Positions 23,616-32,345 of a stretch of DNA of 33,034 nucleotides are shown one piece after another; within the stretch, counting starts at the first letter, position 1; each line of letters starts with the position of its first letter. Made by a program: the position numbers and the translations under genes. The notes beneath the pieces were generated by a model that saw only the letters and a program-made list of their open reading frames with translations, searched no databases and was not told where the DNA came from. The DNA comes from Gemmatimonadota bacterium (GTDB taxonomy: Bacteria; Gemmatimonadota; Gemmatimonadetes; Gemmatimonadales; Gemmatimonadaceae): positions 1 to 33,034 of the forward strand of contig JAQBYI010000037.1 in NCBI GenBank assembly GCA_027622655.1, given 5' to 3'.

Positions 23616-26218
23616 GCGCGGATTCGTGCCGTGCGCTCGAGTTCGTCGGCGCTCTGGAGGACCTTCAACCGAAGGTCGTCGGCGAGCATGGGATGTGAGG
23701 TCAACCAATCGCGAACAATTGCAGCGGCCTCAGCGTCTGTCTGGCCTCCAAGGAATGCACCAAGCCAAGAACCAAGAAAGAAAATTCGCCTATTCTGCTG
23801 AATGAAGGGGAGGGAATCGAGTGCTGGGCGAAGGTAGGGTAGCGTCAAGGCGGAGTGCTCGACGGCATTGAACGCTCCAAGCGATCCGCTGGCCCAGTCT
23901 TCATTGAGCGTGAGGTCGGCGAAATACCGTGCGAAATAGTCAGCTTTGACCGCGGCCGACTTTCTCGCGGCGCCAGCGCTGAATGCTCGTCTTTGCCCGT
24001 CCGCAGTGGTATCACGGCTCGACTGGACACTCAACATGGACTCGGCTCGATTGTCGTCGAGCACCAGGAGCCTATTCACGATCGACCAGCGAGTCGGGTC
24101 ACGCACGGGCTCACCGACGATCGAGTCGGCGCCAAAGACACCGATGAGGCGAGTTCGGGCCGCATCGGTGGCCGAAAGTCCAATAAACGCATCGAGCATG
24201 CTGCGTCGAACACCGAAAGACCGCGCCGTATCGCTCAGTCCTGCCCACAAGACGGCCTCGGCGAGTGGCTGGAGTTCCGCTGCTTCCGTTTCAGTGACAT
24301 AGACACGAATGGCCCGGTCGAGCCGCCCAGCGAGGCCCGGCAAGATTTGCTCGTCCAGTTCAAGCGGCAATTCGCGGAGAACCAGTCGTGCGAAACGCGC
24401 GGGCGCGATACGATACTCGCGAACCTGATCCCATAGCGCTCCCCAGAGCATGCTCCTGAGAAGCGGATCGCGCACCGAACGTAGCGCGCCAGCCTCGAGT
24501 GCCCGCATGCTGGCGCTGTCGAGCAAGGAAACGAAATAACCGTAGTCGTCGGCGTTCGGAAACACGAACAGGGGAGCCAGCTTGCCACGCGCGGCGGCGA
24601 TTTCAGTCGTTGTGCCAGTGAGATCCACGTCAATTCGTTCGGCTGGAGCATTCGCGTAGGCCAGCAACACGCGTGTGCGCATCGGCCATGCGTCTGAGCC
24701 CGAAAGCTCCGGGTTCGCAGCGCGCTGGGTGAGCGTGAGGCGAACGATGCGGCCGTCACGAACTTCGACCGCCGGTTCGACGATCGGCATTCCGGGACGA
24801 AGCATGAAATTCCTGCCGAACGCTTCGAGACGCAGCCCCGACGCCCGCCCGATGGCCGAGAGCAGGTCCTGCCAGGTCGCATTCGCATATTCGTGGGTTC
24901 GCAAAAAATCACGCACGCCTGTGCGAAACGCTTCTTCTCCCGCCAAGTGATTCAGCTGTTTGAGCACGCTCGGGGCCTTGTTGTACACGATCGGGCCGTA
25001 CGCACTCTTGGCTTGGTCAAGGTTTGCCATGGCCTGCCAAAGGGGTGTCGTACCGAGCGTCTGGTCGACGCCATACGCTGACGGCTTGTTGGATTGATAG
25101 AACGTCTTCCATGCGTCAGCAGTCGGCTCGAGCTCCGAGAGAGCCTTGGCACCCATGTACGTAGCGAATCCTTCTTTCAGCCAGAGGTCGTCGAACCAGC
25201 GCATTGTGACGAGGTCACCAAACCACTGGTGTGCCGTTTCGTGCAAAATCGTCGAAAAACGGCCGACGCGCCTGGCCAGAGTCGGTCGGTCACGAAAAAT
25301 GAAGCGATCCTCGTTGTACATAACGAGGCCGGGATGCTCCATACCGCCGAACGGGAATGCCGGTGCCAGCATCATGTCGAACTTTTCGAACGGGTACGGC
25401 CGTCCGAAATAGCCTTCCATCCATTCCAGCGCGCGATGAGAAAGCGAAAGCAAAGAGTCCGCGTCTACTTCAAGTGCTCGTGACTTGCGAGCGTACAGGT
25501 TGATGGTGCGGCTTCCGACGGCATGCGTAAACTTCGTCCACGGACCTGCGGCGAACGCGATGAGGTACGTGCTGAGCGGTCGGGTCTCGGTGAAACGCGT
25601 CGTCACAGTGGCACCAGCAGTATCGGCCGCCGAAACAGAGCCGTTGGCGAGCACGGTCCACGTACGGGGCGCACGAAGCGTCAGTGTTACGCGGGCCTTG
25701 AGGTCGGGCTGGTCGAAGCATGGGAACAACTGATTAGCGTCGGCCGGAACGAGGAGCGTATACAAATAGTTACTGCCATCGACCGCATCGCGAGTACGGA
25801 TGATACTTGCTCCGCTCGGCGCGATATCCGATACAAAATCGACAGTGATTGCATTCGGGCCTTGTCGAAGGTCAGCTGCCGGCACGCGAATGTGGTTGCC
25901 GTTGAACGCAGTGCTGTCCGACGAACGGCTGTTGATTCTCAGCGCCGTCACGCGCCGGCCACGGAAGTCGAGAATCACGTCGGACGAGTCGGACCGGGCG
26001 AACGTGATCGAAACCGAACCGACCGCGCTGTCTACGCTGGAGAGATCGATGGTAAGATCGTAGCGCACGTCGCGAAGTGCGGCGGATCGTGCGCGCGCAA
26101 GTTCGATCGACACCCCGTGGCCGTCCAGCGCTGCGGCGCTTTGCGCCACAGTCCGCTGAGCGTCGACTCGATCTGCAACAAGGAGCGCCAGCACAGCAAT
26201 CGCAATCGCTCTCGTCAT
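23600..26218 (-). CDS. Exported M1-family aminopeptidase
   Basis: A zinc metallopeptidase of the M1 (aminopeptidase N-like) family, 872 aa. A signal peptide (residues 1 to about 20, ending VDA-Q) indicates export. The exopeptidase motif GGMEHPG (GAMEN equivalent) is at 291-297 and the zinc site HETAHQWFGD, HExxH at 326-330 with the third ligand Glu349 in WLKEGFATYM, is intact. The N-terminal beta domain contains CFDQPDLKAR, and the C-terminal 400 residues form the helical ERAP1-like cap. It should remove N-terminal residues from peptides in the periplasm or outside. ATG 26218 overlaps the tag stop by 4 nt (ATGA). The last codons lie in a 13-bp repeat. Confidence 0.95.
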   Translation of the reverse strand: MTRAIAIAVLALLVADRVDAQRTVAQSAAALDGHGVSIELARARSAALRDVRYDLTIDLSSVDSAVGSVSITFARSDSSDVILDFRGRRVTALRINSRSSDSTAFNGNHIRVPAADLRQGPNAITVDFVSDIAPSGASIIRTRDAVDGSNYLYTLLVPADANQLFPCFDQPDLKARVTLTLRAPRTWTVLANGSVSAADTAGATVTTRFTETRPLSTYLIAFAAGPWTKFTHAVGSRTINLYARKSRALEVDADSLLSLSHRALEWMEGYFGRPYPFEKFDMMLAPAFPFGGMEHPGLVMYNEDRFIFRDRPTLARRVGRFSTILHETAHQWFGDLVTMRWFDDLWLKEGFATYMGAKALSELEPTADAWKTFYQSNKPSAYGVDQTLGTTPLWQAMANLDQAKSAYGPIVYNKAPSVLKQLNHLAGEEAFRTGVRDFLRTHEYANATWQDLLSAIGRASGLRLEAFGRNFMLRPGMPIVEPAVEVRDGRIVRLTLTQRAANPELSGSDAWPMRTRVLLAYANAPAERIDVDLTGTTTEIAAARGKLAPLFVFPNADDYGYFVSLLDSASMRALEAGALRSVRDPLLRSMLWGALWDQVREYRIAPARFARLVLRELPLELDEQILPGLAGRLDRAIRVYVTETEAAELQPLAEAVLWAGLSDTARSFGVRRSMLDAFIGLSATDAARTRLIGVFGADSIVGEPVRDPTRWSIVNRLLVLDDNRAESMLSVQSSRDTTADGQRRAFSAGAARKSAAVKADYFARYFADLTLNEDWASGSLGAFNAVEHSALTLPYLRPALDSLPFIQQNRRIFFLGSWLGAFLGGQTDAEAAAIVRDWLTSHPMLADDLRLKVLQSADELERTARIRANGRP

Positions 26219-26859
26219 CTGGGATTCTTCCTCAGTTGTTCCGCACGAACACGAATGTCACAGCCATGGACGTGGTCGTTGACCAGCCCCATGGCCTGCA
26301 TGAATGCATATGCCGTTGTCGGTCCCACAAAGGTCCAGCCGCGTCGCTTGAGTTCCTTGGAAAGCGCCGTGGAGTCGGGTGTTGACGGCATGGTAAGCAA
26401 CTTGCGCCACGTCAGGCGCTTCGGCCGCAATTTTGCGGCGTGCTCAAACTCCCAGATGAACGCGGCGAGCGATCCAAACTCACTCTGCAGCTCGTGGCAG
26501 CAGCGGGCGTTGTTGATCACACTTTCGATCTTGCCGCGGTGGCGTACAATTCCTGCGTCAGACATCAGCCGGTTGACGTCGCGCGCAGTAAAGCGTGCGA
26601 TGCGGGCGGTCTCGAATCCGGCGAATGCACGCCTGAAGTTCTCGCGTTTTCGGAGAATCGTGAGCCACGACAAGCCGCTCTGGAATCCCTCCAGCGACAG
26701 CTTCTCAAAGAGCCTCGTGTCGTCGTGCACGGGGAATCCCCACTCACTGTCGTGGTAGCTGACGTAGAGCGGATCATCGCCGCACCAGGCGCAGCGGGTT
26801 ACCCCGCCGGCACTCTTCAAGCCAATAGGCACGGGTCGAAGATAGCGGTGCGCGGCCAC
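26215..26859 (-). CDS. tag: DNA-3-methyladenine glycosylase I
   Basis: Removes 3-methyladenine from alkylated DNA as the first step of base excision repair. The product is 214 aa from GTG 26859, longer than the usual 190, so the true start may be nearer the conserved TRCAWCG (residues 21-27). Zinc ligands are present: Cys23 at the N-terminus, His36 in YHDSEWG, and His196 and Cys200 in NDHVHGCDIR. The catalytic Glu57 is in LSLEGFQSGLSW. It is coupled by a 4-nt overlap to the exported M1 peptidase gene, an unexpected partner. No ribosome-binding site distinguishes the possible starts. Confidence 0.94.
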   Translation of the reverse strand: MAAHRYLRPVPIGLKSAGGVTRCAWCGDDPLYVSYHDSEWGFPVHDDTRLFEKLSLEGFQSGLSWLTILRKRENFRRAFAGFETARIARFTARDVNRLMSDAGIVRHRGKIESVINNARCCHELQSEFGSLAAFIWEFEHAAKLRPKRLTWRKLLTMPSTPDSTALSKELKRRGWTFVGPTTAYAFMQAMGLVNDHVHGCDIRVRAEQLRKNPR

Positions 26860-27242
26860 ACCGAAGGCCCATTATCGGGTGGTGCGCTGACCTCCAGAAC
26901 ACGCGGCCATCGGGAGCCCACGGAGTGCCAGTCTATGAGCAGTCCAAGAGCAGTGGAATAGCACCAAGATGGACCTCGTTCGCGCGCCCGTCGAATCCAT
27001 GGGCAGACTATATCCACAGACGGGGACTGGACCGGTCTAGGAGATTGATGGCTTCACAATCGATCTAAGTATGTGCACGCCCGCGTGATCAAAGTGCCCC
27101 ATGGCGGCGCTGCCAAAAAGCGCACCGGAGACCAGCAATCAGCTGCCATGTGTACAGTAGAACTGCTCCGGCAAGGCAGTCAGCACAAAAACAAAGATCA
27201 TATATTGCGTTGGTAATAAGAATGTTACAGATTTCATGGAAC
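26860..27242. other. Intergenic region upstream of the winged-helix/nucleotidyltransferase pair
   Basis: About 380 bp between the divergent tag and winged-helix genes, with no gene that I can support; open frames here are short and unlike proteins. The last 70 bp are A+T-rich. An imperfect inverted repeat GTAATA-AGAA-TGTTAC (27213-27228, one mismatch) and a perfect one that reaches the start codon (27232-27248) suggest operator sites. No convincing -35/-10 pair stands out. Confidence 0.5.
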
Positions 27243-27248
27243 ATGAAA
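27232..27248 (+). promoter_or_regulatory. Perfect 7-3-7 inverted repeat over the start codon
   Basis: TTTCATG-GAA-CATGAAA, with the ATG of the winged-helix gene (27243-27245) inside the right arm. As DNA it could be an autoregulatory operator for the encoded winged-helix protein. As RNA it could form a short hairpin hiding the start codon. The role is inferred from position and symmetry. Confidence 0.6.
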
Positions 27249-27791
27249 CAGCTCTCTCTGCGTCCAGGCGACGTCGTGGTAGCGCTCCAACTGGCATTAT
27301 TGCCGGTTTCTCGCCTTGAGGACATCTCCTCCGCTACGCTTCGAAGCCTCGGCGAGGTACACAACGCAGTCGTCAGGCTCCGCTCAGCGCGCCTACTCAA
27401 GCCAGAGGCTCGCGAGGTCGTTCGGGAACCGTTGCTGAACTTCATTCGTTGGGGAGTGCCGTTTGCGTTCCCAGCTGTAGTGGGCGGCATGGCTCTCGGC
27501 GTGACAACCGGAGTGGTCCCGAGCAGCGGTCTCGGCGCGAATCAATCCGCAAATAGCGCGGAAGTGGCATCCAGCGAGTTCGTCTGGCCAAGCAGCACTG
27601 GAACGACACGAGGCCAGGCGCTCGTACCACTCTATGCCAGGGCCCCTGAGCTCGTCGCCATCAACCCGGCGCTCCGCACACTGCTGTCCCTGGTGGATCT
27701 GATTCGAATCGGTGGCGCACGAGAAGGCAGCAACGCCATTGCGGCAATCGCGCACGAACTGACGCGAATCGATACGAAGGACGGAGTGTGA
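27243..27791 (+). CDS. Winged-helix regulator-like protein paired with a nucleotidyltransferase-like gene
   Basis: A 182-aa protein of a widespread but uncharacterised family that usually lies directly before an AbiEii-like nucleotidyltransferase gene (recognised from memory of conserved pattern). Residues about 5-55 form a winged helix: LRPGDVVVALQLALL, then ISSATLRSLGEVHNAVVRLRSARLL with the recognition helix. After it come the family landmarks LLNFIRWGVPFAFPA (64-78), FVWPSSTGTTRGQALVPLY (113-131) and LLSLVDLIRIGGARE (147-161). It probably binds DNA and its partner. ATG 27243 starts the conserved part; ATG 27222 and an earlier start are open but add unlike sequence. It overlaps the next gene by 4 nt (GTGA). 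By analogy with AbiEi/AbiEii it may be the repressor or antitoxin-like half (inference). Confidence 0.75.
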   Translation: MKQLSLRPGDVVVALQLALLPVSRLEDISSATLRSLGEVHNAVVRLRSARLLKPEAREVVREPLLNFIRWGVPFAFPAVVGGMALGVTTGVVPSSGLGANQSANSAEVASSEFVWPSSTGTTRGQALVPLYARAPELVAINPALRTLLSLVDLIRIGGAREGSNAIAAIAHELTRIDTKDGV

Positions 27792-28480
27792 CCGACTACG
27801 CGACACAGCTCCTTCTCCCGGTCGCAACGGCCATTCGACCAGCGCTGAACAGGGTTGTTTTTATTGGCGTCGAAAGCTGCGGTGACTACTTCCGCGTTGA
27901 TGCCGACCGTGTGAGAGGAGCGTCGCTTCGACACCTTGCTGCTACGACGCTGGCGACAGTTTCGCTCGACCGGATCGGCGCAGAACTCGTGGCCAGCGGA
28001 CTCTATCGTGACCTGCGGGGTACAGATGAAGAGGAGTGGGTCACTTCCACGGGCTTTCGGATCGTTATCTGTGGCGCTCCGGCCGATACCGCTGATCCGA
28101 TCGAATCAATGATCCGCGAATACGCCGTGCTGCTCACGAGAACGCTCGCGCTTACCCCCGACGTGTCCGTCCGCGTGAGTGCCCCGGCAACACTATTTGC
28201 GCTGTGGTGGCTCAGGCATGCCAAACGCCGCACATCAATGTCGGAGTGTCCACTCATTGAGGATATCATTGAACTGGTCGCCAGGCACCCGGCGCTGACG
28301 GATGAAATAGAGGCCGTACCGGCCGAACTACGAACATTCATCGCGACGGCCGCAGGCGGGTTCCTGGCCGACGACAGCGCGGAGTGGGTAATCGCCCGCG
28401 CATTGACGGATGCGAGGTTGACCCCGTCCGTAGTCAGGCCGGTCGTGTCTGCGTTCCGAAGAATCGCAGGCTATCCGTGA
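27788..28480 (+). CDS. Degenerate AbiEii-like nucleotidyltransferase family protein
   Basis: A 230-aa partner of the preceding winged-helix protein. Its shape follows the AbiEii/AbiGii-like nucleotidyltransferase family: RVVFIGVES at the usual VFVGG strand (22-30), VSVRVSAPATLFALWWL at the late strand and helix (126-142), and SECPLIEDIIELVARHPALTDEI (152-174), which matches the family's SHDLEDIIxVxDGRPEL segment. The catalytic signature is missing: R-x-T-x-D-x-D is replaced by RVRGASLRH (41-49), and the usual Lys of the late helix is Trp/Leu. Nucleotide transfer is therefore doubtful. It may act as a binding or regulatory protein, or be decaying, though the frame is fully open and codon use is normal. 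It starts with GTG overlapping the upstream stop by 4 nt. Confidence 0.65.
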   Translation: MTDYATQLLLPVATAIRPALNRVVFIGVESCGDYFRVDADRVRGASLRHLAATTLATVSLDRIGAELVASGLYRDLRGTDEEEWVTSTGFRIVICGAPADTADPIESMIREYAVLLTRTLALTPDVSVRVSAPATLFALWWLRHAKRRTSMSECPLIEDIIELVARHPALTDEIEAVPAELRTFIATAAGGFLADDSAEWVIARALTDARLTPSVVRPVVSAFRRIAGYP

Positions 28481-28500
28481 CCCAGCTGCTGTGCGACGGC

Positions 28501-29466
28501 TCAGAACTCGCCGACGAAACCAATCTCGGGCTCGAGCACCTGCCCAAATCGCGCCTGTACGGCATCCTGGAGAAATCGAATCAACGCGCGCACGTCGGCC
28601 GCAGATGCTCCGCCCCCATTAATGATGATGTTGGCGTGCAGCTGCGAGACCCGAGCGTTTCCGACTCGATGTCCCTTGAGGCCACATTGATCGATGAGTC
28701 TGCCAGCGCCAACGCCTTCAATCTTCTTGAATATCGAGCCAGCGCTTGGTTCAACGTCGAGTACGGGGTGCCGAGAACCGCGCCACTCGAGGTTTTCGAG
28801 CGCGATTCGCTGAATGTCAGCACGCTCACCGGCCGCCAAACGGAAAGTGCCGGAGAGCGCAACCTCGCCGGACCCATGCAATCGACTCGTGTCGTAGCCG
28901 AAGTGCATCTCGGCGCTGCCGACGCGTGTTCGCTCGCCACTGGGCATCAAGAGTTCGACCGACTCGACGAACTCTGCCAGAAAAACAGTGCGCTCGCGCG
29001 CGGGCGCTGGCGACAGAAAGTGCAGGTTCTGCCAGAGCGCGCCACCCACCGTGCTTGGAATGCCCACAAAATGTTCGAAACCCGAGAGGCCGCGACTGGC
29101 ACACTCACGGATCAGATCACCGACAACCACCCCGGTGTCCGCGGTCACGCGGTCACCCTCGAACGTCATCTGCCCGGCGGCGTTCCGAATCACCAGGCCA
29201 CGAACACCGCGATCACCAACCAGGATGTTTGCACCAAGGCCCAGGATCATCCACGGAATGCCGGCGCCTCGCGCAGCCGCTACCGCGTTTGCGAGATCGG
29301 CGCCCGAAATGGCATCGTACACAGCATCGGCGGGTCCACCAATCCTGAATGTGGTGAGCGGCGCAAGCGGGACGCCGAACCGCAGCCGATTTCGGTCGAC
29401 GGAGTCAGGTAATGATGCGAGCAACAGCTCACCCGCGCGACGCGCGGCTGCAACCTCAGGGGTCAT
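28501..29466 (-). CDS. murB: UDP-N-acetylenolpyruvoylglucosamine reductase
   Basis: The FAD- and NADPH-dependent enzyme that makes UDP-N-acetylmuramate in peptidoglycan synthesis, 321 aa. FAD-binding stretches TTFRIGGPAD, LGLGANILVGDRGVRGLVI and GIPSTVGGALWQN are present. SAGSIFKK holds the catalytic Ser, and EPEIGFVG near the end holds the catalytic Glu. CGLKGHRVGNARVSQLHAN is the usual type II region. The insertion with ALWQNLHFLSPAPARERT, instead of the common GGAxxMNAGAYG, marks a less usual sequence group. ATG 29466 gives a normal length; the frame extends to 29538. It stands apart from other cell-wall genes, between unrelated neighbours, and converges on the nucleotidyltransferase-like gene with a 20-bp gap. 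Confidence 0.95.
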   Translation of the reverse strand: MTPEVAAARRAGELLLASLPDSVDRNRLRFGVPLAPLTTFRIGGPADAVYDAISGADLANAVAAARGAGIPWMILGLGANILVGDRGVRGLVIRNAAGQMTFEGDRVTADTGVVVGDLIRECASRGLSGFEHFVGIPSTVGGALWQNLHFLSPAPARERTVFLAEFVESVELLMPSGERTRVGSAEMHFGYDTSRLHGSGEVALSGTFRLAAGERADIQRIALENLEWRGSRHPVLDVEPSAGSIFKKIEGVGAGRLIDQCGLKGHRVGNARVSQLHANIIINGGGASAADVRALIRFLQDAVQARFGQVLEPEIGFVGEF

Positions 29467-29566
29467 GATGTGGGAAATCAATCGGCGGTCCGAACTGGCC
29501 GCCAGCCGGGCCGGTAATTCAGCGGTACGACAACGCATGATTTTTGCGATAAAACGGGCGAGTCTG

Positions 29567-30958
29567 ATGGGTGCGATACGACGCCTGTTACCTGTACTGA
29601 TGTTGATCTCGTCGTTCGCCAGCCCGGCGCCGGCGCAGCGCGCACACCTCGAGAAAGTCGTTCAGCGACGGGTGCTTGCCAACGGACTTGAGGTGATCGT
29701 TATAGAGAATCACGGTGTTCCGCTGGTGACGGCCGAAGTGACCGTCCGGAACGGGGCGTTCACGCAAACGCCGCAGTATGCCGGTCTCGCGCATCTGTAC
29801 GAGCACATGTTCTTCAAGGCCAACGATCAATTTCCCGTGCCGGACGAGTACATCGACGAAATGTCGAAACTTGGCGCGGTGTTCAACGCGTCCACGCGCG
29901 AAGAGCAGGTGAACTATTACCTCACCATCTCGGCCGATTCACTTGCGGTCGGGCTCAGGTTGCTTGCGTCCGGATTCCTGGCTCCGACTTTTCGTGCGGA
30001 TGAACTCGCGAGGGAGCTTCAGGTCGTGATCGGCGAATACGATCGCAATGAATCCAGTCCGTTCTTTCGGATGGAACAGGAGGCGGGGAAGCTGCTTTGG
30101 GGAACAGCGTGGAGTCGAAAGAACGTGATCGGCGACCGCGACGTCATCCTTGGCACGACGCCGCAGAAGTTGCGAAACATTCAGCAGCTCTACTATGTGC
30201 CGAACAATTCGGTGCTCATTCTTTCCGGCGACGTCGATCCTGGCGCAGGCTTCGCACTGGCCGAACGGTTCTTTGGATCGTGGAAGCGCGGTGACGATCC
30301 CTTTGTGAAGTCGCCGATTCCACGCATTCCGGCTCTTGCCGGCCCCAAGGCTGTCATCATCGAAGAAAACGTGAACGCGGTCACCGTTCTGGTGCAGTGG
30401 CACGGCCCGAGCGTGCGAACGGACGAGACCGCTACGTTTGTAGCTGACGTCTATTCCGACGTCCTCAACAATCCACAATCACGCTTCCAACAGCGGCTGG
30501 TTGACTCGGGGCTATGGCAGGGCGTCGGAGTCAACTACTACACGCTGAACAATGTTGGTCCGATTTCGGTGAGCGGGCAGACCACACCGGAGCGACTTCG
30601 CGAAGCGATCCGCGCGCTGTTCGCAGAACTGCGGGCGTCAGTCGAGCCGGGGTACGTGTCCGCGGAAGAGCTCGCGGCGACCAAGGCGAATCGGTCGGTA
30701 ACGACCGAGTTCGGAATGGAACGAAGTTCCGAATTCGCGCACACGATTGGTTTCTGGTGGAGCGTGTCCGGGCTCGACTATTACCTGAAGTACCTTGACG
30801 AAATGGCGAAGCGCAGCGCGACCGACCTGCAGCAGTACGCTCGCAACTATATCATAGGCAAGCCGTACGTTATCGCCGTCATGATTCCCCCTGCAGACAG
30901 GCGTCGGATCAACCTGACTGAGCGCGAACTCATCCTTATCGGGGGGACGGTCAGGTGA
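29567..30958 (+). CDS. Exported M16 peptidase, zinc-binding subunit
   Basis: A zinc metallopeptidase of the M16 (pitrilysin/processing-peptidase) family, 463 aa from ATG 29567. The signal peptide runs MGAIRRLLPVLMLISSFASP to about residue 24 (PAPAQ). The inverted zinc motif HLYEH lies at 76-80, with the third ligand likely Glu147 in VVIGEYDR. In the C-terminal domain the Arg/Tyr pair that holds the substrate carboxylate seems incomplete: SRFQQRLVDSG has Arg, but no matching Tyr is seen. ATG 29537 is an alternative start, ten residues longer. It overlaps the second M16 gene by 4 nt (GTGA), so the two form a two-subunit enzyme, as known for Sphingomonas M16B proteins. Confidence 0.93.
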   Translation: MGAIRRLLPVLMLISSFASPAPAQRAHLEKVVQRRVLANGLEVIVIENHGVPLVTAEVTVRNGAFTQTPQYAGLAHLYEHMFFKANDQFPVPDEYIDEMSKLGAVFNASTREEQVNYYLTISADSLAVGLRLLASGFLAPTFRADELARELQVVIGEYDRNESSPFFRMEQEAGKLLWGTAWSRKNVIGDRDVILGTTPQKLRNIQQLYYVPNNSVLILSGDVDPGAGFALAERFFGSWKRGDDPFVKSPIPRIPALAGPKAVIIEENVNAVTVLVQWHGPSVRTDETATFVADVYSDVLNNPQSRFQQRLVDSGLWQGVGVNYYTLNNVGPISVSGQTTPERLREAIRALFAELRASVEPGYVSAEELAATKANRSVTTEFGMERSSEFAHTIGFWWSVSGLDYYLKYLDEMAKRSATDLQQYARNYIIGKPYVIAVMIPPADRRRINLTERELILIGGTVR

Positions 30959-32286
30959 TCGCGCTTCTGTCCACCCTGACGCTTGCGCTGGCGCTGTCGT
31001 CTACGCCGGTATCTCCCAGCGCCCGGAATGCGCCTGTCGTGGCGCCGGCTGCGGATTCATTGAAGACGATGTACTCCGTGGGCGGCGTGCGCGTTATTCA
31101 CCGGCGTGCGAATGTCAGCACCGTCGTGACGAACATCTACCTGCTGGGAGGGGTTCGAAGCGCACCCGCCGGTCGGTCTGGAATTGAGAACTTCCTGCTC
31201 CAGGTTGGTGAACGAGGAACCGCTAAGTATCCCCGCGATGTACTGCGCCGCTCGCTCGCGCGAACCGGGAGTGAGATGGTGATTGAGTCTCGCGAAGACT
31301 GGACGATGATCGGCGCGCGAACAACGCCAACCGCGCTCGATTCAACCTGGGCGATTCTTGCCGACCGCGTCATGAGCCCCCGGCTCGATTCGGCAGACGT
31401 CGAGTTCGTGCGCGAGCAACTCCTGTCGGCGCTGCGACAGCGAAGCGACAGCCCCGACGCGATGCTCGCGTACTTGTCCGATAGCACGGCGTTCGCCGGG
31501 AGTTCGTACGCGCTGTCTCCCGTAGGAACAGAAGGGACGATTGCCAACACGACTCACGCCGAACTGGTTCGGTTCCAGCGAGAGCAGATCGTAAAGTCGA
31601 GAATATTGCTGGTTGTCGTCGGTAACGTGGACCGTGCGACGGTCGAACGAATGGTTAGCGGGACACTGGCCTCGCTTCCAGCGGGAAGCTACGGCTGGAC
31701 GATGCCGGACACACTTCCGACCGGAGGGAGCGATGCGTTGATCGTGCGCCGGGCCGTTCCCACCAACTATCTGCAGGGTTCATTTCAAGGGCCCCCGGCG
31801 ACCAGTTCGGACGCAGCCGCGCTCCGCGTGGCCTCGGCCGTCTTGTCGGGCCGACTGTTCGGAGAGGTGCGTTCGAAGCGAAATCTCACGTATGCCGTTA
31901 GCGCGAACTACAGCGATCGTGCACTCACCTCCGTGGGTTTATACGTGACGACAACGTTTCCTGATTCGGTCGTCGCGTTGATGGCGGCGGAGGTCGGGAG
32001 GCTGCAGACGTTCGAAATCCAAACGAACTATCTCCTGCCCATCATTCAACAGTTCATCACCGAGTACTTTCTCGAGAACGAAAGCTCGACTGCGCAGGCG
32101 AACTTTCTAACTCGAGCGCTTCTGTATCGAGGCGACTTCTTGGCCGGCGAGAGGTTTGTGTCTGATCTCCGGGCGGTAACAGGGGCGGATGTGCGTCGGG
32201 TGGCACGGCGCTATTTTCAAAACCCTCGCTGGGTCTATATCGGTGACCCATCACGAGTTAGCCGTGAAAAACTCACCGGGTTCTGA
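30955..32286 (+). CDS. Exported M16 peptidase, non-zinc subunit
   Basis: The partner of the preceding gene, 443 aa. A signal peptide of about 20 residues is followed by an M16 fold in which the HxxEH site reads GIENFLLQVG, so there is no zinc site. The C-terminal half keeps the substrate-side pair in EVRSKRNLTYAVSA (Arg...Tyr), which the zinc subunit lacks. In known M16B heterodimers the two halves of the active site are split in just this way. Start GTG 30955 overlaps the upstream stop. A G/C-rich hairpin follows the stop. Confidence 0.92.
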   Translation: MIALLSTLTLALALSSTPVSPSARNAPVVAPAADSLKTMYSVGGVRVIHRRANVSTVVTNIYLLGGVRSAPAGRSGIENFLLQVGERGTAKYPRDVLRRSLARTGSEMVIESREDWTMIGARTTPTALDSTWAILADRVMSPRLDSADVEFVREQLLSALRQRSDSPDAMLAYLSDSTAFAGSSYALSPVGTEGTIANTTHAELVRFQREQIVKSRILLVVVGNVDRATVERMVSGTLASLPAGSYGWTMPDTLPTGGSDALIVRRAVPTNYLQGSFQGPPATSSDAAALRVASAVLSGRLFGEVRSKRNLTYAVSANYSDRALTSVGLYVTTTFPDSVVALMAAEVGRLQTFEIQTNYLLPIIQQFITEYFLENESSTAQANFLTRALLYRGDFLAGERFVSDLRAVTGADVRRVARRYFQNPRWVYIGDPSRVSREKLTGF

Positions 32287-32299
32287 CACCTGAAATACC

Positions 32300-32330
32300 C
32301 CGGGGCCACCGAAGGCACCCCGGCGTGTTT
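32300..32330 (+). terminator. Possible weak terminator after the M16 pair
   Basis: CCGGGG and CCCCGG pair around a 12-nt interior that can itself fold (CC-GAA-GG), followed after CGTG by only three T residues. The stem is strong but the U-tract is poor, so termination may be partial. Confidence 0.35.
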
Positions 32331-32345
32331 GCGTTCTCAATAGAT

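Noticed and set aside
27003-27018. ATATCCACA near 27009, resembling a DnaA box.
   Set aside because: A single near match without neighbours; expected by chance in 33 kb.
28988-29536. Long upstream extension of the first M16 frame.
   Set aside because: It is antisense to murB, which has complete catalytic motifs; the M16 signal peptide starts at 29567 (or 29537).
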